Positions 1 to 6,418 of a DNA stretch of 15,022 nucleotides are shown one piece after another; the stretch's first letter is position 1, and each line of letters opens with the position of its first letter. Source of the DNA: Verrucomicrobiota bacterium (GTDB lineage Bacteria; Verrucomicrobiota; Verrucomicrobiia; Limisphaerales; J093); the NCBI GenBank assembly GCA_029907285.1, contig JARYMD010000059.1:1-15022 (forward strand). The letters are read 5' to 3'. Below the pieces are notes generated by a model. The model did not search any database. It was given only the letters and a program-made list of their open reading frames with translations, and was not told the DNA's origin. The position numbers and the translations under genes are program-made.

Positions 1-106
1 TTTGTCAAGCATAAAATACTGATATGTATGGCTACAAATGAAATGGTAAACTGCTCCAACCAATTATTGATGAATGGTTTGTGAAGAATAATAGAAAGAA
101 AACGCG
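1..106. other. AT-rich foreign segment interrupting the RHS gene
   Basis: These bases are about 30% G+C by hand count, in contrast to the clearly GC-rich remainder of the window. The junction with RHS coding sequence falls at about 105-112, where protein sense is lost. No gene, terminal inverted repeat or transposase can be identified in so short a piece. It may be the edge of an inserted element extending left of the window, the scar of a deletion, or an assembly join. Confidence 0.5.
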
Positions 107-1291
107 TCGTGTGACCGCCCAACCGCTGTCGGCTGCAAAGTCCTGCCATGTCTTCATTGTGCGGATTCGGCCCTGGGCATCGTAAGTGTACTGGACCGGG
201 TAAATGGCCGAGCCGCTTGTTTGTTTGAGCAGGCCGTTTGGATAATAGAGGTTTGTTGTGGCCGAGCCATCGGACAGCAGAGTTCCTGAGACCCTGCCAA
301 GCAGGTCGTAGAAAGTGAGCGTGATCTGCGACGGCTGGCCGTTGCCTGGCGCAGGGGAAGTGACGCTCAGGATTTGATCGGCGTTGTTGTAGGACCAGGT
401 CGTTGTCCGGTTCAAAGAATCAGTAGCGCTGGCCAATCGCCCGTGGGGGTCGTAGGTGTAAGCCGTGGTCCAGAGCACATTGCCTGAGGCATCCTTGCGT
501 GTTTCCGAGATCAGCCGGCCGTAGCTGAAGGCCTTGACAATAGCCGATCCGTCTGGGGCGGTTGTGGTGATGGTGCGCGCGCCGTTCTGGCCATGGACGG
601 TTTCTGTGCAAGTGACAACCGGTGTTGCGCTGTCACGATAGACAATGTCCCAGCTTTTGAGACTTGAGATGCCGGTCAGCGTGGCGGAGGCAAGGGCGGT
701 GGCCGTCGAGCCATTTGCTGCAAAGACCAGCTTGCGTGTTCGTTTGACTGTCTGGCCCGAGTAAGTGACCAGGTCGTTTGTGGTCCAACTGATTCGGTCT
801 GTTCCGGCGAAATCGATCTGGTCGTTGCGGTTGATATCAATGGCTGTATAGACTTGCTGGCCGCGGGCGTCGTAGCCGTAGAGTGTGACCACTCCGTCCG
901 GGTCGCGTTCTTTGCACAACTGGCCGAGGTTGTTGTAGAAAGATTCCCGGCATGGGTACGGGGTTGAACCTGCGGCGTACACAGTCTTGGAATTGCGCCC
1001 GGGCATGTCGGTGAACGTCTTTGTCCATTCGGGAGTGTCAGCCCAGTTGGCATCGAGCTTGATTTCGGTTGTGCACTGTTTCCAAACTCCGCCGTCCTGT
1101 TCGACTCCGTACTGGGAGCGGACCGGGTTGACAGCGGTGCCGGTCAGTTTGGCCAATTGACCGTCGGCGTAGTAGAGTTCAATTCGCGTGCCGCCGTCGG
1201 GATAGACGATTGATCTGAGTCGCTGGCCGTTGGCATCGACAGATTCAGAGTAGGTTGTCACACCGCCAAGCGCATTTGTTTCTGCGATCAA
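32..1291 (-). CDS. C-terminal YD-repeat fragment of the RHS-family protein
   Basis: The frame contains typical YD/RHS repeats, including YYADGQLAKLTG, YDARGQQVYTAID, YDPHGRLASATDSLNRTT, FYDLLGRVSGTLLSDGSATT and YTYDAQGRIRTM. A segment DINRNDQIDFAGTDRIS resembles the Ca-binding-like insert seen in related proteins. The nominal start is a TTG at 1291 with no ribosome-binding site. The frame stays open and sensible upstream to about 1443, so this is the continuation of the preceding fragment, not an independent gene. After the residues GWAVTR, near position 107, the sequence becomes Phe/Leu-rich (VFFLLFF) in AT-rich DNA and stops at 32-34. That tail is almost certainly foreign to the RHS protein. 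Confidence 0.65.
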   Translation of the reverse strand: MIAETNALGGVTTYSESVDANGQRLRSIVYPDGGTRIELYYADGQLAKLTGTAVNPVRSQYGVEQDGGVWKQCTTEIKLDANWADTPEWTKTFTDMPGRNSKTVYAAGSTPYPCRESFYNNLGQLCKERDPDGVVTLYGYDARGQQVYTAIDINRNDQIDFAGTDRISWTTNDLVTYSGQTVKRTRKLVFAANGSTATALASATLTGISSLKSWDIVYRDSATPVVTCTETVHGQNGARTITTTAPDGSAIVKAFSYGRLISETRKDASGNVLWTTAYTYDPHGRLASATDSLNRTTTWSYNNADQILSVTSPAPGNGQPSQITLTFYDLLGRVSGTLLSDGSATTNLYYPNGLLKQTSGSAIYPVQYTYDAQGRIRTMKTWQDFAADSGWAVTRRVFFLLFFTNHSSIIGWSSLPFHL

Positions 1292-3353
1292 CTCTCCGGC
1301 GCTGTTGTAGGCGAACAGGCCTTTTGTGATGCTCCAACCGCCTGCGCTTCGGACTGTGGCAAGAACATGCCCGGCGGCATCCAGCAGGTTTGTGGTTGTC
1401 AGGGGCGGATTGAACGAAAGGATCGCATGGCCGATGTGGCGGCACGATCAATTTGACCGGCACCCGCGTTCCGTTTGGGACGAAACCGGCCTGAGCGGCG
1501 GTCTCGTAATAGAACCGTCTTGTTGTGCGGCGACTGGCGCCGTCCCCAACGCTGCTTTCAACCAAGCCTTCGCCCCATGGAAACCGCTGATACTTCCTGC
1601 TGCCGACCAGCGCAACAGCTCCGTTGGGCGATCGGACTCTGAAGCTGTGCTGCCGGGTTCGAGCAGCAGGGTCGCAACTCGCCTCCCAGCAGTCCTCGCG
1701 CAAGTTGCCGGGATGAACCAACGACCATGACCGGTTCTGGGGATCGAACTTGTACTGGTATGTTTTGGATTGGCCGGGTCTGGACTGGGTGATGTGCAAT
1801 CTGTTGATCGAGTTGGTCGATGCATCCGGGTTTTGGATTGTCCATTTGACAAACCAGTTTGCCGGGTTCAGAAGCTGGTACTCAACCCCTGTGTTTGCGC
1901 CCACATCGGCCAGCCGATAAAACCGGATTTCGTATTTGAACTGGTCGATCGGCTCGATGTGCGCAAGCGCTTGCGGGGCCTTGACCTGGCGCAGCACCCC
2001 GCCCGGGGCAACGACCTCGACGTCCGATCCCGTGCCGTTGAACCGGAGCGAGTTTGGCCTTGCAAGGTCGGGCGACGGCACATCGCCGGAAATGTACAGT
2101 TCCCCGGCCGGTGAACCCAAAGCCGCTGTGCCCATGCTGAAGCCGAAATTGAGTCCTGTGCAGGGCGATTGCTGTGGAAAACACGGCCCGACGAAGCATC
2201 GGGCTGCAGACCGATCACGCGCCTGTTGATCGGCATCCTCACTCCCGCATACCCGGCCCGTGCCGGGTTCTGGACCCGAACCGCCCCCTCCGCCCCCTCC
2301 TCCGCCGCCTCCGCCACCACCAATGGTGCTCACAATCTGTGGCGGAGCAACGTTCTCGACCGTGGTTTTGACCGCTCCTTCGGCCGGCCAACCGCAGTCC
2401 CATGGAGGCGGATCGACCTCGTGAACCGATGAATACGTTTCAGGCCCGGCAGCTCTCACGTATTCTTCAAGCCACACTGCCCCGCTTGTGCCATCGGGGT
2501 AAACCGTCACCTCCTGCCAGCGCAGCTTGTAAGTTGTGCCTGCCGAGGCGCCGCTGAGCTTGAACCGGTAGAGCATTTTGCGGCCCTGGCCGGAAATGTG
2601 CAGCGAGTCCAGCGAGTACGATGCGCTGGATGGACCGCTTACCCATTGGCCGTCAAAAGGCAGCATTTGAGCGATGATGGCTTTTCGGAGCATTTCCTCT
2701 GTGTACTCGTCCGACCATGTCCATGTTTCGATCGAATCGATTTGCGTGGTTGAGCTGGGCCACTGCTGTGTTTGATGATATTCGACCCGTCTTGTGTTGG
2801 ACGTGCACTCTGTGGTTTGGAAGGAGGCATTCTTGAAGATGTTTTGGAAGAACAAGTGCACGTCTGCTGCGCAGGCGGCATTATCCCATGAACAATCCGG
2901 CAGCAGAGTGGCGGTGCAATTGAACTCCGGAGCGCTGGTGCTGGAGCGCGATGCAGTGCCGGAGCAGGTTTGGGTGCTGGCACAGGAGTCGGGGTTGTAA
3001 ATGAGGACCGAACTGGTGTCGAGCTGGTAAGTGTTCTTGGTGTTGGGATCGAAATAGGTTTGGGTTGCCTTGTGAGTATAGACCTGTTTGAGGTAGAGCT
3101 TTGGCGGGGCGGTGTCCTGGCAACCCCATGTGCCGCATTTTTCTTTGGCTGCGGTTTGGGTTTGGGTTTCGATCAACACCTCGACACCGCAGGCCGACTG
3201 CGCCAATGTATGCCAGAGAGCAACCTGGCCAACAAGCAGCAGACTCACTACGTTCAGGCCAATGCCAGCCAGTCTGGTTCGGGCGTTCATCCCAAAAGCC
3301 AGCTTTGGAACAGACGCATTGTAGTTGTGATGGTTCAAACAGCAGGTATTCAT
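1245..3353 (-). CDS. N-terminal fragment of the RHS-family secreted protein
   Basis: This open frame carries the N-terminal two thirds of the broken RHS gene. A hydrophobic segment (LNVVSLLLVGQVALW, about residues 33-47) ending near LAQSA suggests a Sec signal peptide. The next 300 residues have many cysteines, which suggests disulfide bonding outside the cytoplasm. A run of 14 glycines at residues 345-358, encoded at 2280-2321 by mixed GGT/GGC/GGA/GGG codons, separates this part from a second beta-rich part. The last ~65 residues, from about 1440 down to 1245, are Arg/Pro/Cys-rich and unlike the rest; they are out-of-frame translation after the frameshift. The frame also extends upstream to a TTG at 3386, but the ATG at 3353 with its good ribosome-binding site is preferred. 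No enzymatic motif is visible. Confidence 0.65.
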   Translation of the reverse strand: MNTCCLNHHNYNASVPKLAFGMNARTRLAGIGLNVVSLLLVGQVALWHTLAQSACGVEVLIETQTQTAAKEKCGTWGCQDTAPPKLYLKQVYTHKATQTYFDPNTKNTYQLDTSSVLIYNPDSCASTQTCSGTASRSSTSAPEFNCTATLLPDCSWDNAACAADVHLFFQNIFKNASFQTTECTSNTRRVEYHQTQQWPSSTTQIDSIETWTWSDEYTEEMLRKAIIAQMLPFDGQWVSGPSSASYSLDSLHISGQGRKMLYRFKLSGASAGTTYKLRWQEVTVYPDGTSGAVWLEEYVRAAGPETYSSVHEVDPPPWDCGWPAEGAVKTTVENVAPPQIVSTIGGGGGGGGGGGGGGSGPEPGTGRVCGSEDADQQARDRSAARCFVGPCFPQQSPCTGLNFGFSMGTAALGSPAGELYISGDVPSPDLARPNSLRFNGTGSDVEVVAPGGVLRQVKAPQALAHIEPIDQFKYEIRFYRLADVGANTGVEYQLLNPANWFVKWTIQNPDASTNSINRLHITQSRPGQSKTYQYKFDPQNRSWSLVHPGNLREDCWEASCDPAARTRQHSFRVRSPNGAVALVGSRKYQRFPWGEGLVESSVGDGASRRTTRRFYYETAAQAGFVPNGTRVPVKLIVPPHRPCDPFVQSAPDNHKPAGCRRACSCHSPKRRRLEHHKRPVRLQQRRRVDRRNKCAWRCDNLL
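2280..2321 (-). repeat. 14-codon polyglycine tract in the RHS gene
   Basis: Fourteen consecutive glycine codons occur in the minus-strand reading frame. All four codons are used in irregular order, so this is not a pure triplet-slippage repeat. It probably forms a flexible linker between the Cys-rich N-terminal part and the rest of the protein. Confidence 0.85.
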
Positions 3354-3360
3354 TGTTTTC

Positions 3361-3367
3361 CCCTCCT
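3361..3367 (-). promoter_or_regulatory. Ribosome-binding site of the RHS gene
   Basis: The minus strand reads AAGGAGGGGAAAACAATG: an AGGAGG-type Shine-Dalgarno sequence spaced suitably from the ATG at 3353. It decides the start in favour of 3353 over the TTG at 3386. Confidence 0.8.
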
Positions 3368-3399
3368 TGGTTTTGTGTTCTTCCAATCCCTGAGAAGCA

Positions 3400-4314
3400 C
3401 TAATCCAATTTCGTGAACACTTCGAGATCGCCCGGACCGCCTGTCCTGGTGTCTGACTTCATCCAACTGGTCTCACCAAAATCGGTTTGGCCGTTTCCGT
3501 TGCGATCCTCGAAACAGTCAGGCAAGCCATCTCCGTCACGGTCTGACGCAACTCCGCCGGCATCGGCTGCAACGTAATGGAAACCGATGTCAACCGTGCT
3601 GTTTTCCTCCTTGATTTGATCGGGTCTGACGGTGTGGTGGTAGAGCCCGGCGCCGCCCATGCCGCTGAACTCGGCAAACCGCACTGTTGCAACCGGCGGC
3701 GCGTCTCCGCCCAGAGTGTCATGGGCAGGCCCGGTCAGAATGCAAGGTGCGTATGTGGTATTGCCCCAATCGACCGGCTGTTCCTGGACAACGTTGTACC
3801 TGAACAAACGCACGGGAGCTGTGGGCAAGCCTTCGGCGCGGATTGAACCGCGGTTCTCGATCCGCAACCCGTGATTGCCAAATGCAACCACCGCAACCCC
3901 TGGACCAAAGCTCAAGCTGCCATTGTTTGTGACGACCAGTGTTCCAACTGCATAGTCGATTGGCGCGTAATGGTATCCGAGGTCGGGCACATCGGTGTCG
4001 CGCGCAGCCTGTGGACCGAGCCTGACATCGCTGGTGACAAGCCCGTTTAACACAACAGGCGGCCATGTCGTCGTGTTCTTCAGTTCCCCGGCCAGGACAG
4101 GATCGATATTGATTGTTCCGGCGTTGCGCCATTCTTCCTTTGCAAGGTAGAAGCCCCCGCTCCGACGGTTTGAAACACGCCGTTGCTGCTGCTTGCCCAC
4201 TGGCAATTGCTGTGGCTGATGGGCGCGTTTCCAGCGTTTGTCACTGCAACAAGCAGACTGTTGGTCAGCCACAAGCCGGCCGAACCCATGCTGTTGTTGG
4301 CCAGTACACCACAT
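3400..4314 (-). CDS. C-terminal fragment with Ca-binding-type DxDxDG motif
   Basis: Sense begins at about 4155 with GFYLAKEEWRNAGTINIDP and continues to the stop at 3400. Features include LGYHYAPIDY and DIGFHYVAADAGG near the end, then DRDGDGLPDCFEDRNGNGQTD, which matches the Asp-rich Ca-binding pattern of thrombospondin type 3-like repeats. The first ~50 residues of the open frame (4314 to 4160) are Gln/Arg-rich out-of-frame translation. The stop is 46 bases from the start of the RHS gene, consistent with one transcript. Confidence 0.6.
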   Translation of the reverse strand: MWCTGQQQHGFGRLVADQQSACCSDKRWKRAHQPQQLPVGKQQQRRVSNRRSGGFYLAKEEWRNAGTINIDPVLAGELKNTTTWPPVVLNGLVTSDVRLGPQAARDTDVPDLGYHYAPIDYAVGTLVVTNNGSLSFGPGVAVVAFGNHGLRIENRGSIRAEGLPTAPVRLFRYNVVQEQPVDWGNTTYAPCILTGPAHDTLGGDAPPVATVRFAEFSGMGGAGLYHHTVRPDQIKEENSTVDIGFHYVAADAGGVASDRDGDGLPDCFEDRNGNGQTDFGETSWMKSDTRTGGPGDLEVFTKLD

Positions 4315-4625
4315 CTGTGCAAGGTGAGGTGTTCAATCTTCCCGTCGAAGTTGTACCCCGAAATCGCGATGGCAGTGTCATGAATGAGGACGTCGCGCAG
4401 CTTGAAGTACTGGACAAGGCTTTGGCCGTACCCGTTCGCCACGATTGATTTGTTGCATCGGACAAACTGGCAATGCGCAAGAACGCTATTGGGCACGATG
4501 GCGCTGTAGTCGTGGCAAACCAAACCCGTGTAAGCGTGCGAAATCCGGATGTGCTGCAACAGTTGGCCGCCAACCCGGATCAACAACAGCCACACCAAGA
4601 ATCGTCGAGCGCAGCCTGACCCCAT
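4080..4625 (-). CDS. Middle fragment, beta-helix-like repeats
   Basis: The meaningful part runs from about 4585 to 4158. It has short beta-strand-like repeats: LLQHIRISHAYTGLVCHDYS, VLAHCQFVRCN, YFKLRDVLIHDTAIAISGYN and IEHLTLHRCGVLANNS. This spacing resembles right-handed parallel beta-helix proteins. The nominal start near 4625 lies within the preceding frame and has no ribosome-binding site. After GVFQTVGAGA, at the C5 run 4154-4158, the frame loses sense and soon stops. It is therefore a piece of the broken 3400-4995 gene, not a gene in its own right. Confidence 0.5.
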   Translation of the reverse strand: MGSGCARRFLVWLLLIRVGGQLLQHIRISHAYTGLVCHDYSAIVPNSVLAHCQFVRCNKSIVANGYGQSLVQYFKLRDVLIHDTAIAISGYNFDGKIEHLTLHRCGVLANNSMGSAGLWLTNSLLVAVTNAGNAPISHSNCQWASSSNGVFQTVGAGASTLQRKNGATPEQSISILSWPGN

Positions 4626-4995
4626 CGGGCGTCAGCAGATCAACGGCGCCTTTTTCCCTTGGATCGGGCGCGAGTATGACCTTGTACTGGGTTTGCCGGA
4701 CAATGAAATGGCCGCTGCGCGCCAGCTCGAACTCGGCTTTTGATTTGACCCATCGTTTCGCGTCGTCGTCGTATCGATTCAATCCGCCGGCCAGTTCAAC
4801 GTATGTATTGGTCGCCATGCTCGGTTGTCCCTTCGGATCGAGAACCCGCCACACCTGCCGCATTACCCGGTGATGCGGCCCGGCTTCGATCGGTTCAGGG
4901 CCGCGGATCAACTCTGCTCCAAACAGTGGTGTCCCCGAAAGAAATACGGCGCATGCAAGCCTCACAATGTAGCGGCACGCGAATGTTCTGCTCAT
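4486..4995 (-). CDS. N-terminal fragment, secreted protein upstream of RHS gene
   Basis: The first ~135 residues are coherent: signal peptide, then a beta-rich domain with MATNTYVELAGGLNRYDDDAKRWVKSKAEFEL and GAVDLLTPDGVRLRSTILG. I recognise the style from secreted proteins encoded next to RHS genes in Verrucomicrobiota but know no function. The final ~35 residues (from about 4590 to 4486) are an out-of-frame tail rich in Arg, Pro and His. The start at 4995 is well supported by the tandem purine-rich Shine-Dalgarno sequences just upstream. Confidence 0.6.
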   Translation of the reverse strand: MSRTFACRYIVRLACAVFLSGTPLFGAELIRGPEPIEAGPHHRVMRQVWRVLDPKGQPSMATNTYVELAGGLNRYDDDAKRWVKSKAEFELARSGHFIVRQTQYKVILAPDPREKGAVDLLTPDGVRLRSTILGVAVVDPGWRPTVAAHPDFARLHGFGLPRLQRHRAQ

Positions 4996-4997
4996 AA

Positions 4998-5015
4998 CCT
5001 CCTTTGTCCTCCTTT
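4998..5015 (-). promoter_or_regulatory. Tandem Shine-Dalgarno sequences before ATG 4995
   Basis: The minus strand has AAAGGAGG twice in succession, ten bases apart, before the ATG. The proximal copy is only 2 bases from the ATG, and the distal copy is 12 bases away, so neither spacing is ideal. Confidence 0.6.
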
Positions 5016-5262
5016 GATGCGCAGCATTGCTGCACTGCGGCGGGCCGGTCAGACTCGCCCGTGTGCTTGACCTTCAGCCCGTCTGCCAGCGAGTCTGAGG
5101 CTGCCGGTCGTCGAAACAGATATTCATCTTTTCCAATTTGTCAAATGGCGGCTTCGCAAGTGCGTTTCAAGACGGCTCTCTGGCCCGCAAGTGTTGTCGG
5201 GATGAAGCCGCGAGGGATAACAACGAGCCTGGCACAATATCGATTCACCAGCGGTTTTGTGC
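5016..5262. other. Intergenic region before the RHS locus
   Basis: No credible coding sequence is seen between the Shine-Dalgarno region of the RHS-locus operon and the terminator of the discoidin gene. It contains the possible promoter at 5117-5144 and a short GCAGC-ATT-GCTGC hairpin near 5020. Confidence 0.5.
5117..5144 (-). promoter_or_regulatory. Possible promoter of the RHS-locus transcript
   Basis: A perfect TTGACA lies on the minus strand at 5144-5139. After 16 bases comes TATCTG (5122-5117), a weak -10 match. It would give a leader of roughly 110-120 bases before ATG 4995. The support is one good hexamer only. Confidence 0.25.
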
Positions 5263-5298
5263 AAAAAAACGCTGCCGACACATTCCGGTCGGCAGCGT
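5263..5298 (-). terminator. Intrinsic terminator of the discoidin gene
   Basis: An 11-bp perfect stem (ACGCTGCCGAC at 5269-5279 with GTCGGCAGCGT at 5288-5298) and an 8-base loop are followed, on the minus strand, by a run of seven T (A7 on plus at 5263-5269, partly within the stem). It lies about 30 bases beyond the stop codon at 5327, as expected for a rho-independent terminator. Confidence 0.93.
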
Positions 5299-5326
5299 TG
5301 TATCGAGTCGGGCTAAATCTGGCGGT

Positions 5327-6031
5327 TTATTGGGCGGGCAACCCCCACACCTCGATCTCGGTGTAACGGTTCAGAGCGCTGTAGGTGCTGCCTCTGCTGT
5401 AGCAACGAATGTACCGAGCAACCACGCCTTTGGCATCGATCAGCTTGCCCTCGTAAGTTTCGAGGTATTCCTTGTCCGTGCCAACGCCAAGGCCGGAACT
5501 ATTGTCCTGGTCGTTGTTGAACAAAGTCTTCACGTCCTGAGTGAAATCGGGGTCGTTGGAGACCTGAACGATCACATCCTGGTAGTATTGGAACGTGTTG
5601 TGGGCATGCCAGATCAGTATGGCGTAAATCTTGTGGGGTTTTTCCAGATCGATTTGGACCCACTGTGTCTTTCTGTGGAGCTCGACAAAACTGTTGTCGT
5701 TGGATTCCTTGTCGCCGTCGGTCACGAGGTCCAGCGTGCCTGTGATGGGCGATTTGTCACTGCTGGTGACCTTTTTGCCGAGGGCGACGTTCTGCACGCC
5801 TTTTGGCGCCATGAAAGGCGGCCGGGGTTTGTCAGACGGTTTCTCGCGCAGGTTGGGGTCGATCTCGATGTCCGTCGGTGTGCCCATAAACGCGGGGATG
5901 GGCAGTTTCAACGGCAACGGGGCCAGTTCCTGGGCAATTGCTTTTGACATGCCAAGGGCTGCTGCAACAGCCGCTGCCAGCAACAAAATTGCAGATCGGT
6001 TTCTGTGTCCTGTGTTTTTGTTCATGTTCAT
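5327..6031 (-). CDS. Secreted discoidin (F5/8 type C) domain protein
   Basis: A 234-residue protein with a Sec signal peptide (hydrophobic core about residues 14-28, likely cleavage AIA/QE near 34). A Pro-rich spacer follows at about 36-75, then one discoidin-type domain at about 80-232: NVALGKKVTSSD, LDLVTDGDKE, the WVQIDLEKPHKIYAILIWHAH strand region, VQVSNDPDF, then ARYIRCYS and YTEIEVWG. Discoidin domains bind carbohydrates or other ligands; the ligand here is unknown. It probably acts in the periplasm or outside the cell. The frame extends to a TTG at 6049, but ATG 6031 (or 6025) is preferred; the Shine-Dalgarno is weak (GACGAG). A strong terminator follows, and 370 bases without a gene precede it, so it is probably a single-gene transcript. 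Confidence 0.85.
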   Translation of the reverse strand: MNMNKNTGHRNRSAILLLAAAVAAALGMSKAIAQELAPLPLKLPIPAFMGTPTDIEIDPNLREKPSDKPRPPFMAPKGVQNVALGKKVTSSDKSPITGTLDLVTDGDKESNDNSFVELHRKTQWVQIDLEKPHKIYAILIWHAHNTFQYYQDVIVQVSNDPDFTQDVKTLFNNDQDNSSGLGVGTDKEYLETYEGKLIDAKGVVARYIRCYSRGSTYSALNRYTEIEVWGLPAQ

Positions 6032-6049
6032 CTCGTCAACGTTCAACAA

Positions 6050-6418
6050 TTAGATTCGGAGAGTGTGCGTTTATTCAATTCAAATGGCAATCCCCAACAT
6101 CAACAGCGCGGCACCGCCATGTGTCATGGGAATCGGGTTAACAATGGATCAATGACCGCCGCGCGCCGCAGCCGCAACCGAACGATCGCGGCGAGATAAA
6201 GGCGTTCATTGCAGGCTTGGCGCTCCCCCACACCGCACTGCCCGGGGCGACTTCGTCGCCCTCGGCGGCAATGAGTTGGGATGAGTGAGCACATTCTTTG
6301 AGAAAAGAGCCTTGAACGATCAGACATCTTGCGGGGCTTGCGCGAATTTTCCGAGATGGCAGTGGAGAGAACAGACCGCAGAGAAGAACCGTGCGCACCG
6401 TGCAAAGTGCAAAGCGGT
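6050..6418. other. Gene-free spacer between cytochrome and discoidin genes
   Basis: About 370 bases with no credible gene on either strand. It contains a GGGCGAC-TTC-GTCGCCC hairpin at 6245-6261 without a following T run, so it is not a clear terminator. The promoter of the discoidin gene should lie in its left half, but I cannot point to convincing hexamers. Confidence 0.5.

Larger units (their letters stand above)
32..3353 (-). pseudogene. Secreted RHS/YD-repeat protein, frameshifted and 3'-truncated
   Basis: RHS proteins are large secreted or surface proteins whose YD repeats build a hollow shell around a C-terminal, often toxic, domain. The start is ATG at 3353, chosen for a strong Shine-Dalgarno (CCTCC on the plus strand) about 10 bases upstream. 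A signal/anchor segment lies at about residues 27-52, followed by a Cys-rich N-terminal region, a 14-Gly linker at residues 345-358, a beta-rich region, and then YD repeats. Near 1437-1443 the reading frame changes by one base: the sense of the protein passes from the upstream frame into the frame used from 1443 down to about 107. Near 107 it runs into AT-rich DNA and stops at 32-34. No RHS core motif or C-terminal effector domain is present. It lies 46 bases behind the other broken secreted gene and was probably co-transcribed with it. Whether this is a true pseudogene or partly sequence error cannot be settled here; the truncation argues for real decay. Confidence 0.75.
3400..4995 (-). pseudogene. 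Secreted beta-helix-like protein gene, split into three frames
   Basis: This is the gene immediately upstream of the RHS gene, beginning at ATG 4995 behind a strong Shine-Dalgarno and ending at TAG 3400-3402. Its product starts with a signal peptide (hydrophobic core about residues 9-24, likely cleavage near FGA/EL). It continues with a domain containing VWRVLDPKGQPSMATNTYVELAGG and LLTPDGVRLRSTILG, then a repetitive beta-helix-like region, and ends with a Ca-binding-type DRDGDGLPDCFEDRNGNGQTD motif. Two disruptions separate these parts. Near 4575-4595 the sense passes to another frame. At 4154-4158 a run of five C (five G on the coding strand) is one base short of what would join GVFQTVGAG to GFYLAKEEWRN. 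From memory, related proteins have a much longer middle section between the first two parts, so the first disruption may be a deletion junction. No catalytic residues are recognised. Confidence 0.7.

Noticed and set aside
1434..1446. Programmed ribosomal frameshift in the RHS gene
   Set aside because: No slippery heptamer or downstream structure is evident, and the gene is also truncated, so decay is the simpler reading.
5138..5947. Long plus-strand open frame antisense to the discoidin gene
   Set aside because: It mirrors a clear discoidin coding sequence, crosses the intrinsic terminator, and has no family-like motif.
6245..6261. Terminator of the cytochrome gene
   Set aside because: The hairpin is perfect but no T run follows on the minus strand, and it is about 160 bases beyond the stop.
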